NCBI GenBank assembly: GCA_028873695.1
Contig: JAPPNU010000017.1
Coordinates: 1-64,000, forward strand
Direction of reading: 5' to 3'
Source of the DNA: Gemmatimonadota bacterium
Lineage (GTDB): Bacteria; Latescibacterota; UBA2968; GCA-2709665
DNA length: 64,000 nucleotides
Shown: piece after piece, positions 1 to 8,590 of the stretch
How the letters are laid out: the number at the start of each line of letters is the position of its first letter
Numbering within the stretch: position 1 is the stretch's first letter
Translations under genes and position numbers: made by a program
The notes under the pieces: generated by a model
The model's input: the letters and a program-made list of their open reading frames with translations, nothing else
The model's database searches: none
What the model was told of the DNA's origin: nothing

Positions 1-185
1 CCAAAAAGCGCCTTGCTGCACAACAAACAAAAATACTCGCTTATTTAAGGACTAAGGAGCGAAGCCTTCGTGAGACCTATGAGAGGGCGGCGGAGGCATT
101 GGCCGAGCTCTATCAACAGGTCGGCGGACTGGCGTTTGACAGAGACAGTGGACAAGCGGATGAATCTGCGGAACTGACGCCCTGA
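1..185 (+). CDS. 3' end of an unrecognised gene (cut by window edge)
   Basis: An open frame enters from the left edge (first full codon at base 3) and stops with TGA at 183-185, giving about 60 residues. The visible part is charged and looks helical (KKRLAAQQTK..., then AAEALAELYQQVGGLAFD), ending in an acidic tail. I do not recognise the family. The following oxidoreductase remnant starts in another frame within a few bases of this stop, so a deletion or insertion junction may lie near 164-190. Confidence 0.4.
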   Translation, partial: KKRLAAQQTKILAYLRTKERSLRETYERAAEALAELYQQVGGLAFDRDSGQADESAELTP

Positions 186-724
186 ACGATCGGGTGGTGG
201 AGGTGGTGAGGATGAGCACGAAGGAGCCCAGCTATGCCTGGCCCGAGATTTCACGCCCGGATATACAGGTCGCGTTGATGAAGACGGAGAAGGACACGGT
301 GATTAGAATGCTGTGCGGTTTCACCCAGCCCAGGCCGCACGGCGACCACCACTGGTGGCAGTTCATCGGCACGAAGGGCAGCGTCGAATAGCGGCGGTCG
401 CTCAACGAGAAGCCGAAGATGTGGCTCGCCGATACCCAGATGAATGACTGGGCGGAGGTGGACTGGCAGTACCAGCGCACAGATGCCCCGCCGGGCGCCC
501 GGGGCAGCGGCCATGGCGATGCAGACTATTGCGTCCACACGCATTTCCGGGACGCCGTTCGCGAGGGAAAGCCGCTGCCGCTGGACGTCTACAGGGCGAT
601 GAACCCGACCGCACCCGCGATCCGTGCGTACGATTCGATCCTCGAAGGTGGAAAGCTCATGAAGGTCCACGACTTTCGCCCGGGTTCGGAACGCAATACA
701 GGAGAGATGCCGGTGGGGGTGTGA
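182..724 (+). pseudogene. Gfo/Idh/MocA-type oxidoreductase, 3' remnant with internal TAG
   Basis: The frame beginning near 182 reads as the C-terminal half of a Gfo/Idh/MocA family NAD(P)-dependent sugar dehydrogenase. Recognisable pieces are MSTKEPSYAWPEI, TEKDTVIRMLCGFTQPRPHG and GTKGSVE, then after an in-frame TAG at 389-391 the frame continues as MWLADTQMNDWAEVDWQY, GSGHGDADYCVHTHFRDAV, KPLPLDVYRAMNPTAPAI and a closing DFRPG. The two halves are in the same frame, so a single substitution to TAG interrupts it. The Rossmann N-terminus with the cofactor-binding GxGxxG is missing altogether: the frame is closed by a stop at 161-163 and the preceding sequence belongs to another frame. This is therefore a decayed 3' fragment. 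Stop-codon readthrough is formally possible but the lost N-terminus makes function unlikely. Confidence 0.75.
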
Positions 725-767
725 ACAGAGCAGCCAGACAATTAAACGGTTAGAAAGGGGAAAACAC

Positions 768-1754
768 ATGTCCAAAATACATTATTTTCAAAGATATTCC
801 ACACCTGAAAATACGATTACTAACAACACCTTACAGCTCTTGGCACGAATCTACCAGGACTCGGCATCTCGTGCGTCGAGTTTCCTGACGGACATCACTG
901 GCGAACCCGTTGAGATCGGGATTGAAATAAGCCAACAGAAACCCGGGCCACAGTCGACTCCAGACGGGAGAATAGTCCAGAGGAGCTTCGAGATATTGAT
1001 TGAATCAAAGATCGATCTTGAGTTTGACGGGAAACAGCTTCTTCACCACGCAGAGGGTTTCCAAGGCGAGTCACAACAGATTCTACTGCTGTTGACCAAG
1101 CAACACATCGACGCAAAGGATAAACAAAGGATTTCTGAGACCATAGGGAAAAAGTATCCAAATGTCGTTTTTTGCAACGCGACATTTGAGACGATTTGTA
1201 CAGCACTTGGGGAACTATTCGCAGATCACGAAAACGAGATGCAAGCATTGTCTGATGACTACATTGATTATTGCAATGATGCCGGCCTGGTTGATCAATC
1301 ACGATATTTAATGAGGATAGTTTCTTGTCGGGATACATTCGAGATCAATCGGGAACATGGCGTTTATTATGATCCATCGGACCGAGGGTATCGAAGGCAT
1401 GACTATGTTGGGATTTACAAAGACAAAGCGGTTCGTATGCTTTGGAAAATCGAGAGTGTTTTTGATGTTGATTACGAGGGTGGGCGATTCGATAAGGCCC
1501 TGATACAGGGATGCAATACCGACAAGTATGACGACAAGCTTGTTACCGTTATTGGGGACGCGGAGAAACTTTGCGGACACATAATCAAAAAAGGCCATCG
1601 CTTTTTCTGCGGCATCCCGATCGAAACCAACTATGTCAAGACATCATTTGGCGGATTACGTAGTAAGAAGTACGTGAATTTGAAGGAAGAAATCGGAGAC
1701 TTTTCCGGTGCATCTGAGGTCGCCGAGAAACTTAATGGCAAACATTGGCAGTGA
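768..1754 (+). CDS. PD-(D/E)XK nuclease-like protein
   Basis: 328 residues; ATG preceded by an AAAGGGG ribosome site eight bases upstream. Around residues 64-82 the protein has TPDGRI followed, after a strand-like spacer, by ILIESKI, the D-x(n)-E-x-K signature of PD-(D/E)XK endonucleases. The C-terminal half (from about residue 160) is a separate mixed domain with many aromatic and charged residues that I do not recognise. There is no signal peptide or membrane segment. The gene stands alone, about 200 bases before an HNH endonuclease, in an AT-richer stretch than the housekeeping genes further right, which suggests acquisition. A phage-defence or mobile-element role is inferred from fold and neighbours only; the substrate is unknown. 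Confidence 0.6.
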   Translation: MSKIHYFQRYSTPENTITNNTLQLLARIYQDSASRASSFLTDITGEPVEIGIEISQQKPGPQSTPDGRIVQRSFEILIESKIDLEFDGKQLLHHAEGFQGESQQILLLLTKQHIDAKDKQRISETIGKKYPNVVFCNATFETICTALGELFADHENEMQALSDDYIDYCNDAGLVDQSRYLMRIVSCRDTFEINREHGVYYDPSDRGYRRHDYVGIYKDKAVRMLWKIESVFDVDYEGGRFDKALIQGCNTDKYDDKLVTVIGDAEKLCGHIIKKGHRFFCGIPIETNYVKTSFGGLRSKKYVNLKEEIGDFSGASEVAEKLNGKHWQ

Positions 1755-1952
1755 AGGTTCCACTATATGAACACTCCGATCGTTTGTGCCAGCGTTTGAC
1801 GATTACGACCGCTAGAAAGCCAATGGTGCGCGTTAATGATCGGGCATATGGAGCCAACTGACCCTCGCTCACTGGTGCCATTGTACCGATCATTGACAAT
1901 GCGCAACCGACGCATTGGCGATTTCACGATAGGGTTGGATGGAGACTGAAAA

Positions 1953-2513
1953 GTGGCCATACCGGTTCCCACTAAGGTTCGCGAGCAAATCGCGTGGTCC
2001 TATGCGAACTTTGCAAGGGCGCACGCCGCGCTTGAAGATGGAGTCACGAAATATAAGGTCTTACATCACATCATTCGCAACAAGATGTACCATGGATTGC
2101 TGTCCGGGAAGATTTCTATGCGTTCTCTATACGACGATGAGCGCCTGAAAATGACGGTGCCGCAGGCATGTTACTACTGCGGTCATAGAGACAATCTGAC
2201 GGTTGATCATCTCGTTCCTCTAGTGCGTGGAGGTCCAGACGAAGCAGATAACTTGATCTGGGCGTGCCGTTCGTGCAATAGCTCCAAGCAGGGGCGGGAT
2301 ATGCTGGTTTGGGCGAATTCGAAGGGGTTTTTTCCTTCAATATTGCTATTGCGGCGTTACATTAAGATCGTGGCTCGGTTTTGCGAAGAGAAGGGACACA
2401 TGGTTATCAACTTGGAGAATTTCCCGCAGACAGACGCCCCGTTCGATGTGCGGCTGCTTCCAACGAAATTTCCACCACTGCCTGAGTTGAATTTGTGGGT
2501 CAAAACGAAATAG
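1953..2513 (+). CDS. HNH endonuclease
   Basis: 186 residues from a GTG start. The central part carries a zinc-ribbon HNH module: CYYCG at about residue 72, DHLVPLVRGGPDEADNL at about 85-101, then WACRSCNSSK with the second CxxC near 105. The pattern CxxC, DH, N, CxxCN, K matches the McrA/HNH group (ββα-metal nucleases). The flanks are alpha-helical and not assigned. It sits between two other nuclease-fold genes but each has its own spacer, so this does not read as one operon. Plausible roles are restriction, homing or phage defence; the sequence does not separate these. Confidence 0.85.
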   Translation: MAIPVPTKVREQIAWSYANFARAHAALEDGVTKYKVLHHIIRNKMYHGLLSGKISMRSLYDDERLKMTVPQACYYCGHRDNLTVDHLVPLVRGGPDEADNLIWACRSCNSSKQGRDMLVWANSKGFFPSILLLRRYIKIVARFCEEKGHMVINLENFPQTDAPFDVRLLPTKFPPLPELNLWVKTK

Positions 2514-2626
2514 CAGGAACTCGGCGTCTTAACTGTGCTTCGATTGCCTGCGTTGACCAGATTAAAACGAGGGCTTTCAATTAGTGGGTTTCGATGTCAA
2601 CGAGGGTGGTTAAAAGGGAGATGACG

Positions 2627-3544
2627 ATGACCAATCTATTCATAAGAACGCCGATGGAAGCAAAAGCGCTTCGTGCAAGTCCATTTAAGACCGAAGACGA
2701 GTTTGAGCGTATGATCTTCGACACCCCTGATCTCCTTGGAGACATCTCTCTCATAACTCGCCAGATCCGTTCGGGCAACAAGCATGGGATTCCTGATATT
2801 ATCGGGGTTGATAGCGACGGAAACGTCTGCATCGTCGAACTGAAGAACGAAGCCGTCGATTCGTCGATAATTCCGCAGGTCTTGAACTATGCGTTCTGGG
2901 CAGAAACAAATCCCGACTCTATCAAGACACTTTGGTTGGAATGGGACGACAAGCCTGACGACATTGTAGTCACTTGGGAAAAGCTCCAAGTTCGGATTAT
3001 CGTAATTGCACCGTCAGTACTGCGTTCTACACTTGACTTGGTCGACAAGATCAACTACCAGGTTGACCTTATCGAAGTGAAACGTTGGGTGGCGGGAGAC
3101 GAAAACGAGATCTTATCTGTCAACAAACTTGAGCAAGAGACGAAGGGGCAAACAAAACCGGTCAGCGGAATGCCCCAATACGATGAAACCTATTACAAGA
3201 CCATTTATAACAGCACGAGTGTCGACCATTTTATGAAATATGCCCGGGACCTTGATCAATACGTGAAGAAGCAGAATTGGGATTTAGAGGTTAAATTCAA
3301 CAAATATTACTGTGGTTTTAAGGTTGGTTTCTTCAATGCCTTTGGCATCGCTTGGATTGGAACGAAGTCATTTGCGTTCTTCTTAATGCTACCAAAAGAT
3401 CAGGCAGAGACAGTGGACATTGCGATGAGCCGCTACGAGACTCAGTGGAAACGAGCATTGTACAATATTGAGCCCGGAAAGACGAAAATTCAGGAATTCA
3501 AGCGTCTCTTCGAACTCGCATACAAGAAACTGGGTGGAGAATAG
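2627..3544 (+). CDS. NucS/DUF91-like PD-(D/E)XK nuclease with C-terminal domain
   Basis: I place the start at the ATG at 2627 because an AAAAGGGAG ribosome site lies six bases upstream; an in-frame ATG at 2594 would precede that site. The 305-residue protein has KHGIPDIIGVD at about residues 50-60 followed by VCIVELKNE at about 67-75, the conserved D...ExK core of the NucS/DUF91 branch of PD-(D/E)XK nucleases, then PQVLNYAFW, also typical of that group. The second half (after a Thr/Gly/Pro-rich linker near residue 180) holds YDETYYKTIYN and a mixed domain resembling the DUF5655-type C-terminus often joined to this nuclease; that last match is from memory. No membrane segment. The function is probably DNA cleavage; biological role unknown. 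Confidence 0.7.
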   Translation: MTNLFIRTPMEAKALRASPFKTEDEFERMIFDTPDLLGDISLITRQIRSGNKHGIPDIIGVDSDGNVCIVELKNEAVDSSIIPQVLNYAFWAETNPDSIKTLWLEWDDKPDDIVVTWEKLQVRIIVIAPSVLRSTLDLVDKINYQVDLIEVKRWVAGDENEILSVNKLEQETKGQTKPVSGMPQYDETYYKTIYNSTSVDHFMKYARDLDQYVKKQNWDLEVKFNKYYCGFKVGFFNAFGIAWIGTKSFAFFLMLPKDQAETVDIAMSRYETQWKRALYNIEPGKTKIQEFKRLFELAYKKLGGE

Positions 3545-4000
3545 GCCAAACAATAAACGGAACAAGCTGACAGATCGTCTGCTACGCGCTCCCTCCGATG
3601 TCACTGATTCTATTTCGGAAACCTTAGATTTGGTATTTTTCGCATGCAACGGCCATTCCGATGTCCTGACTGAATGGTCGTTTTCGTATTCAGAACGGCC
3701 TTAGTCGTTGCGCATCGGACGCAGCGTTCAAATCAATGAAGTCGGAAGACGTAGACAGATCGGTGTAAGGGGTCAGGGTTTTCGAAAAAATGGCTGTGGA
3801 TCCAAATTGGGTGCCAAACGTACTCAGGTTTGTCAGGCGATTGGAATACTTGATAAGAGTAACGCTAAGCATATTGTTAACAACAGTATAATCGTCTTCT
3901 ATGGGGCAGTACCTGTCACTGACCGGTTGACAGGTTGGCGATACTTTCCTATATCTGGTATTGCCGAATCCGAGACGTATAATTAAAGTACGACTCATTG
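3545..4000. other. intergenic, no gene recognised
   Basis: About 450 bases with no convincing coding sequence. Short open frames on both strands lack ribosome sites and family resemblance. The stretch ends at a repeat element (4001-4231) that borders the helicase gene. Confidence 0.5.
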
Positions 4001-4231
4001 CTGTCCAAGAACGTTGGGACTCTTGGAGGCGAGAATCCAATGGTGGCTTGGACTGACGTCGTATTCGGCTATTGACCTGGATACCGAGAACCAGGTCGTG
4101 ATTTGTTCCCGTTTGCGAACGATTTTCGCCGCCGTTAATTTCGCGCCTTTCGTGGTTTCGGCGTTGCTTTGATGCCTTTTTTCGCGCCATTTCGCGTTAT
4201 TCGTAGTTAGTCGTTCTCCGTTTTTGGACAG
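4001..4231 (-). repeat. short inverted-terminal repeat element (CTGTCC family, deletion form)
   Basis: The left edge reads CTGTCCAAGAACGTTGGGA (4001-4019) and the right edge TTTTTGGACAG (4221-4231), so the ends are inverted copies. Read on the minus strand, both ends match the ends of the two ~637 bp elements at 44158-44793 and 46094-46731, but only 231 bases remain between them. Near 4134-4209 it contains the TTTCGCG/TTCGTAGT arm that recurs through the accessory region. It lies 43 bases before the helicase start codon, so it probably forms part of that gene's leader or promoter region. Confidence 0.6.
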
Positions 4232-4273
4232 GTGTCATCTGACTGTAACTCGAAATCGCAGAAGGACTTCCTG

Positions 4274-7200
4274 ATGCCACGTATTTTCGACAATATTGAG
4301 CAAGCTCTTCTTCCCGCACTCCAGGAGACGATGGCTGTTTCTGATCGCGCGGATTTCTGTGTGGGTTACTTCAACCTGCGTGGATGGCGGGCGATCGACG
4401 AATATGTCGAGGAATGGCAGGGTGGAGAAGGTAACTGCTGCCGGTTGATGGTGGGCATGCATCGATTACCGCACGAAGAGTTTTTACTTGCCAGGAGCCT
4501 TACCCGCCAGAATGGAAACTTGGACAATCAGAAAGCACTTCGTTTGAAGAAAGGGCTAGCACAAGAATTCAGGGATCAACTCGCGACGGGTGCGCCAAGC
4601 AATGTAGATGAGGCCGGTCTTCGCAGGCTATCAGTACAGATCAAGGCGAAAAAGGTCGTGGTCAAGCTCTTCCTCAGACATCCGCTCCATGCAAAGCTGT
4701 ATATGCTGTTTCGTCCGGAGACTGTCAATCCGGCGGTTGGGTTTCTCGGCAGCAGTAATCTCACGCAATCCGGTCTTTCCGGACAGGGCGAACTGAATGT
4801 AGACGTGCTGGATCACGACGCTTGCGCGAAACTCGCACAATGGTTTGAAGATCGCTGGCAAGACAGATGGTGTATCGATATCTCTGACGAACTCGCGCAG
4901 ATTATCGATGAGAGTTGGGCGGGGCCACGGTTGATCCCACCGTACCACATCTACGTGAAGATGGCGTATCACCTGTCACAGGAGGCCCGGGCTGGTCTGA
5001 CCGAGTTCCGAATCCCGAAGGATTTCGGCAACAAGCTACTTGACTTCCAGGTGGCCGCCGTAAAGATCGCCGCGCACCACCTGAACAAGCGTGGCGGCGT
5101 GATCATCGGCGACGTGGTGGGACTCGGTAAAACGCTGATGGCCACGGCGTTAGCGCGCGTCTTTGAAGACGATTATGGGTTGGAAACGCTGATTATATGC
5201 CCCAAAAACCTGGTGCCGATGTGGGAGGACTATCGTGACGAGTATCGACTACGCGCGCGCGTTCTATCGGTCAGCCAGGCTATCAATAGACTGCCCGATA
5301 TGCGACGCTACAGGCTGGTTGTGATTGACGAGAGCCACAATCTTCGGAATCGTGAGGGAAAGCGGTACCGCGCAATTCAGGAATACATTCGTGAGAACGA
5401 GAGCAAGTGCATTTTGCTCTCGGCAACGCCATACAACAAGACATACCAGGATCTCTCAAATCAGATCCGTCTTTTTGTATCTGATAATGAAGATCTGGGC
5501 ATCCGTCCGGACCGCCTGCTACGTGAAATCGGCGAAACCGAGTTTATTCGCCGGCACCAGGCGCCCGTCAGGTCGCTTGCCGCATTCGACCATTCGGACT
5601 ATACCGATGACTGGCGCGAATTGATGCGTTTGTACCTTGTCCGCCGGACCCGAAGCTTCATTCAGGAGAATTATGCAGCGTTGGATAAGGAAAACGGTCG
5701 AAGATATCTGACGTTTGAAGACGGTACGAAGTCCTATTTCCCTGTGCGGGTGCCACGAACCGTCGGCTTTGATATCGACAGGCAATACGGTCGGCTTTTC
5801 GACGACAACGTGGTTTCCGCCATCAACGGGCTGGAACTCCCGCGCTACGGCCTGGCGAATTACGTGACGGAGACGGCCGATCCACCGCCGTCGACTGCCG
5901 AGAACCAGATTCTGCAAGACCTGTCGCGCGCTGGCAGGCGCCTCATGGGCTTCTGCCGCACCAATTTGTTCAAACGTCTTGAAAGCAGCGGTCATTCGTT
6001 CCTGCTTTCCGTTGAGCGACACGTTCTCAGGAATTTCATCTATATCCACGCCATCGAAAACGGATTGGATCTGCCGATCGGCACGACCGATGCCGGCATT
6101 CTGGATCCCCAGTCTTACGACGAAGACGCGGACAGCGCTGCCGGTGACATTTTTGAGGAAGAAGACGACGGTGGCGGCCAGGTTCAGACGGAACACTTTC
6201 TGCGAACCGAGGAAGAATTCCGGCGGCACGCCGCCAAAGTATACACAGTCTACAGCGAACGATACAGAAGGCGGTTTCGGTGGCTCAGTCCCCGTCATTT
6301 CGGCGAGTCACTGCTGAAATCCCTCTTGTCAGACGCGAGAACGTTGCGTGAAATGCTGGAAGGCTTTGGGGAATGGAATCCGTCACAGGACGCGAAACTT
6401 GCGGCATTGCGCCAGATCCTGGAAACAAAACATGCCGGTGAGAAGGTCCTGGTATTCACACAGTTTGCCGACACCGTGCAATACCTGGAACGTCAGTTGA
6501 TGAAGGGTGGCGTGGAGCGGCTGTCCGGCGTTACCGGCGGTTCCCCCGATCCCACGCGGTTGGCCTGGCGATTCAGCCCCAGGAGCAACGAAAAGGATGG
6601 CCAAATCCCCACAGACGACGAATTGCGGGTGCTGGTTGCCACAGACGTGCTGAGCGAGGGGCAGAACCTTCAGGACTGCGCCATTGTCGTCAATTACGAT
6701 CTTCCATGGGCAATTATCCGGTTGATTCAAAGAGCGGGACGCGTGGACCGCATCGGACAATCGGCGGCTAACATCCTATGTTATTCCTTCTTGCCTGCGG
6801 AGGGCATTGAACGCGTGATTCGACTACGCGCCCGTGTCAGGCAGCGCCTCGACGAGAACGCAGAAGTCGTGGGAACCGACGAAGCTTTTTTTGAGGACGA
6901 TGACGAACGCGCCGTTGTGGATCTGTATAACGAACAGACCGGAATTCTCGATGGGGATGACGATTCCGAGGTGGATTTGGCCTCCTTCGCCTATCAGGTC
7001 TGGAAAAACGCCACGACTGCCGATAGGTCACTGGAAAAGAAGGTGGAGCAGATGTCGAACGTCGTCCACACTTCCAAAGCGTGTTCAGAACCACATGCCC
7101 GGCAGGAAGGCGTGCTGGTATACATGCGGACAGCACAGGACAACGATGCCCTCGCATGGATGGACCGGGACGGTAGAAACGTAACCGAAAGCCAGTTCGA

Positions 7201-7639
7201 GATCTTGCGGGCGGCAGAATGCAAGCCAAAAACACCCGCTTTGCGCAGACACGAAAACCATCACCATCTCGTGCGCAAGGCCGCGGAACAGATCGCGAGT
7301 GAGGAAAGGAACGTCGGCGGTCAGTTGGGACGGCCATCCGGAGCCCGTTTTCGCACGTACGAAAGACTCAAGAGTCATGCCGAGCGAGTCGAGGGAACAT
7401 TATTCGATACCGACAAACTGCGAAAGGCCATTGACGATATCTACCGATACACGCTGCGACAGTCCGCGATCGATACTTTAAACCGTCAGTTGCGAAGCGG
7501 AATCTCCGATGACGACCTTTCCGGACTGGTCGTCGAAATGCGGGAGGATGGGCGGTTATGCATCATCCACGGCGAGGATGTTGAACCGCAGGAGCCACGG
7601 ATCATCTGCTCGATGGGCCTCATTGGGAGTCAGATTTGA
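4274..7639 (+). CDS. PLD-domain SNF2-like helicase/translocase (defence)
   Basis: About 1121 residues. I chose the ATG at 4274 (MPRIFDNIEQALLPAL) as the natural start; upstream in-frame codons fall in the repeat element. The N-terminus is a phospholipase-D-like domain with a single HKD-type half-site, HAKLYML at about residue 138 and GSSNLTQSG at about 159. A superfamily 2 helicase follows: Walker A GDVVGLGKT near 278, DEAH-like DESHN near 351, LLSATPYNKT, and a C-terminal lobe with VLVFTQFAD, VLVATDVLSEGQNL and QRAGRVDRIGQ at about 720-830. The last 280 residues are charged and unassigned. This architecture (PLD + SNF2) is found in DISARM-, restriction- and Hma-like defence loci. An adenine methylase lies 950 bases downstream, separated by an AbrB gene and an inserted nuclease cassette. 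Confidence 0.85.
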   Translation: MPRIFDNIEQALLPALQETMAVSDRADFCVGYFNLRGWRAIDEYVEEWQGGEGNCCRLMVGMHRLPHEEFLLARSLTRQNGNLDNQKALRLKKGLAQEFRDQLATGAPSNVDEAGLRRLSVQIKAKKVVVKLFLRHPLHAKLYMLFRPETVNPAVGFLGSSNLTQSGLSGQGELNVDVLDHDACAKLAQWFEDRWQDRWCIDISDELAQIIDESWAGPRLIPPYHIYVKMAYHLSQEARAGLTEFRIPKDFGNKLLDFQVAAVKIAAHHLNKRGGVIIGDVVGLGKTLMATALARVFEDDYGLETLIICPKNLVPMWEDYRDEYRLRARVLSVSQAINRLPDMRRYRLVVIDESHNLRNREGKRYRAIQEYIRENESKCILLSATPYNKTYQDLSNQIRLFVSDNEDLGIRPDRLLREIGETEFIRRHQAPVRSLAAFDHSDYTDDWRELMRLYLVRRTRSFIQENYAALDKENGRRYLTFEDGTKSYFPVRVPRTVGFDIDRQYGRLFDDNVVSAINGLELPRYGLANYVTETADPPPSTAENQILQDLSRAGRRLMGFCRTNLFKRLESSGHSFLLSVERHVLRNFIYIHAIENGLDLPIGTTDAGILDPQSYDEDADSAAGDIFEEEDDGGGQVQTEHFLRTEEEFRRHAAKVYTVYSERYRRRFRWLSPRHFGESLLKSLLSDARTLREMLEGFGEWNPSQDAKLAALRQILETKHAGEKVLVFTQFADTVQYLERQLMKGGVERLSGVTGGSPDPTRLAWRFSPRSNEKDGQIPTDDELRVLVATDVLSEGQNLQDCAIVVNYDLPWAIIRLIQRAGRVDRIGQSAANILCYSFLPAEGIERVIRLRARVRQRLDENAEVVGTDEAFFEDDDERAVVDLYNEQTGILDGDDDSEVDLASFAYQVWKNATTADRSLEKKVEQMSNVVHTSKACSEPHARQEGVLVYMRTAQDNDALAWMDRDGRNVTESQFEILRAAECKPKTPALRRHENHHHLVRKAAEQIASEERNVGGQLGRPSGARFRTYERLKSHAERVEGTLFDTDKLRKAIDDIYRYTLRQSAIDTLNRQLRSGISDDDLSGLVVEMREDGRLCIIHGEDVEPQEPRIICSMGLIGSQI

Positions 7640-7684
7640 CGCACTTGCGTTACTTTAGTATGCTTGTCGGTAAGGGGCAATTCC

Positions 7685-7927
7685 TTGATTGTCAAAATCA
7701 CATCAAAACGCCAAATCACCTTGCCGGTAGGGGTGCTGGACGCTCTGGGGGTTCGCCCGGGCGACCGGCTTGAAATCGTTGAAGCGGCTGACGGGTTCGC
7801 ACTGAAGCCCAGGCGGATCAATCATTCCCGCGTCGGGACGCTGCACGATAAGATCCGGCGCGGGCAGGGGACGTTTGATCTTCAGGAAATCCGGGAGCAG
7901 TCGCATGACCCTTCGCTTCGGGATTGA
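7685..7927 (+). CDS. AbrB/SpoVT-type antitoxin (VapB-like)
   Basis: About 80 residues. The TTG at 7685 is preferred because AAGGGG lies eight bases upstream and translation then begins at VKITSKRQITLP, the normal start of swapped-hairpin AbrB domains; a further TTG at 7664 would add seven residues. GVLDALGVRPGDRLEIVE completes the domain. The C-terminal tail (about residues 50-80) should wrap the partner toxin. The partner's ATG overlaps its 3' end at 7905, but that toxin gene is cut after 16 codons. The gene starts 45 bases after the helicase, so it may be co-transcribed with it and could act as a solitary DNA-binding regulator now. Confidence 0.8.
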   Translation: MIVKITSKRQITLPVGVLDALGVRPGDRLEIVEAADGFALKPRRINHSRVGTLHDKIRRGQGTFDLQEIREQSHDPSLRD

Positions 7928-7955
7928 CACGTTAGTACTGGTTCTTTGGGCTTGA
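7905..7955 (+). pseudogene. VapC PIN-domain toxin, truncated after 16 codons
   Basis: Inside the 3' end of the AbrB gene an ATG opens MTLRFGIDTLVLVLWA, which has the β1 strand of a PIN-domain ribonuclease with the first catalytic aspartate (GID). TGA at 7953-7955 ends it. The next bases are the left arm of the GxxExxY cassette. The remaining ~110 residues of the toxin are absent, so insertion of the cassette, with loss of the toxin 3' end, is the simplest reading. Confidence 0.65.
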
Positions 7956-8027
7956 TGAACTACGAAAGTCGCGAAAAGAAGCAAACCTCATGAACTACGA
8001 AACACGCGAAAAAACGCGAAATAACAC
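7956..8027 (+). repeat. left repeat arm of GxxExxY cassette
   Basis: Two tandem copies of a unit reading GAACTACGAAA followed by CGCGAAAA (near 7958 and 7991), ending CGCGAAATAACAC. On the opposite strand this is the same TTTCGCG...TTCGTAGTTC motif that forms the right arm at 8492-8590, so the nuclease gene lies between inverted arms. Confidence 0.7.
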
Positions 8028-8078
8028 CCTTCCAAGACAATTTTCCCTGTCATTTTGGACAGCAGCGACGCGAGATTT

Positions 8079-8462
8079 ATGACTGGAACAATCGTCTACA
8101 AAGAAGAGAGCTATCGGATTGTTGGCGCTTGCTACGAAGTGTACAAAGAAAAAGGAGCCGGTTTTCTCGAGGCGGTTTACCAAGAGTGTCTTGCAATAGA
8201 ATTCGCTTCTTCCGCGATTCCGTACCAGGAGAAAAAAGATTTAAGACTCCAATACAAGGGACAGGTGTTAAAGCAGTTCTACCGACCGGATTTTTTCTGT
8301 TTCGATAAAATCGTCGTGGAAATCAAGGCAGTGAAACAACTGAACGATGAACATCGCGCCCAAATCATCAACTACGTGAAATCAACAGGCGTCAAACTCG
8401 GCCTGCTCGTCAATTTCGGCCATCATCCAGGACTGGAATACGAACGTTTCGTAAACGAATGA
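8079..8462 (+). CDS. GxxExxY family PD-(D/E)XK protein
   Basis: 127 residues from ATG 8079 (MTGTIVYKEESYRIVG). It has the family-naming GAGFLEAVYQECL at about residues 27-40 and a nuclease-like core: RPDFFCFDKIVVEIKAV at about 76-92 supplies the D...E-x-K triad, followed by HRAQIINYVKSTGVKLGLLVNFG. Length and motif order match the GxxExxY (PDDEXK_3-type) family, whose function is not established. The gene is bordered by inverted arms of TTCGTAGT repeats, its left arm abuts a broken vapC, and a second, decayed copy of its 3' end lies at 16250-17535. It looks like cargo of, or the driver of, a small mobile cassette. Confidence 0.85.
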   Translation: MTGTIVYKEESYRIVGACYEVYKEKGAGFLEAVYQECLAIEFASSAIPYQEKKDLRLQYKGQVLKQFYRPDFFCFDKIVVEIKAVKQLNDEHRAQIINYVKSTGVKLGLLVNFGHHPGLEYERFVNE

Positions 8463-8491
8463 TGAACCACTTCTTCCCCGTTTCTTAATAT

Positions 8492-8590
8492 CTTTCGTAG
8501 TTCAATGATTTTCAGCCTTTTTCGCGCTTTTTCGTGTTATTCGTAGTTTAATGCCTCTCAGCCCTTTTCGCGCCTTTCGTAGTCCTATGG
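8492..8590 (+). repeat. right repeat arm of GxxExxY cassette
   Basis: Three direct units of the form TTCGTAGT-nnn-ATG-n-TCTC-AGCC-TTTTTCGCG start near 8494, 8540 and 8576, spaced 45 and 36 bases. They are the reverse complement of the left arm at 7956-8027. The third unit contains the ATG that I take as the methylase start (8587). Confidence 0.7.

Noticed and set aside
7956-8590. The repeated TTCGTAGT units as a CRISPR array
   Set aside because: Units are irregular in length and spacing, occur in inverted orientation around a gene, and there are no uniform spacers or cas genes.
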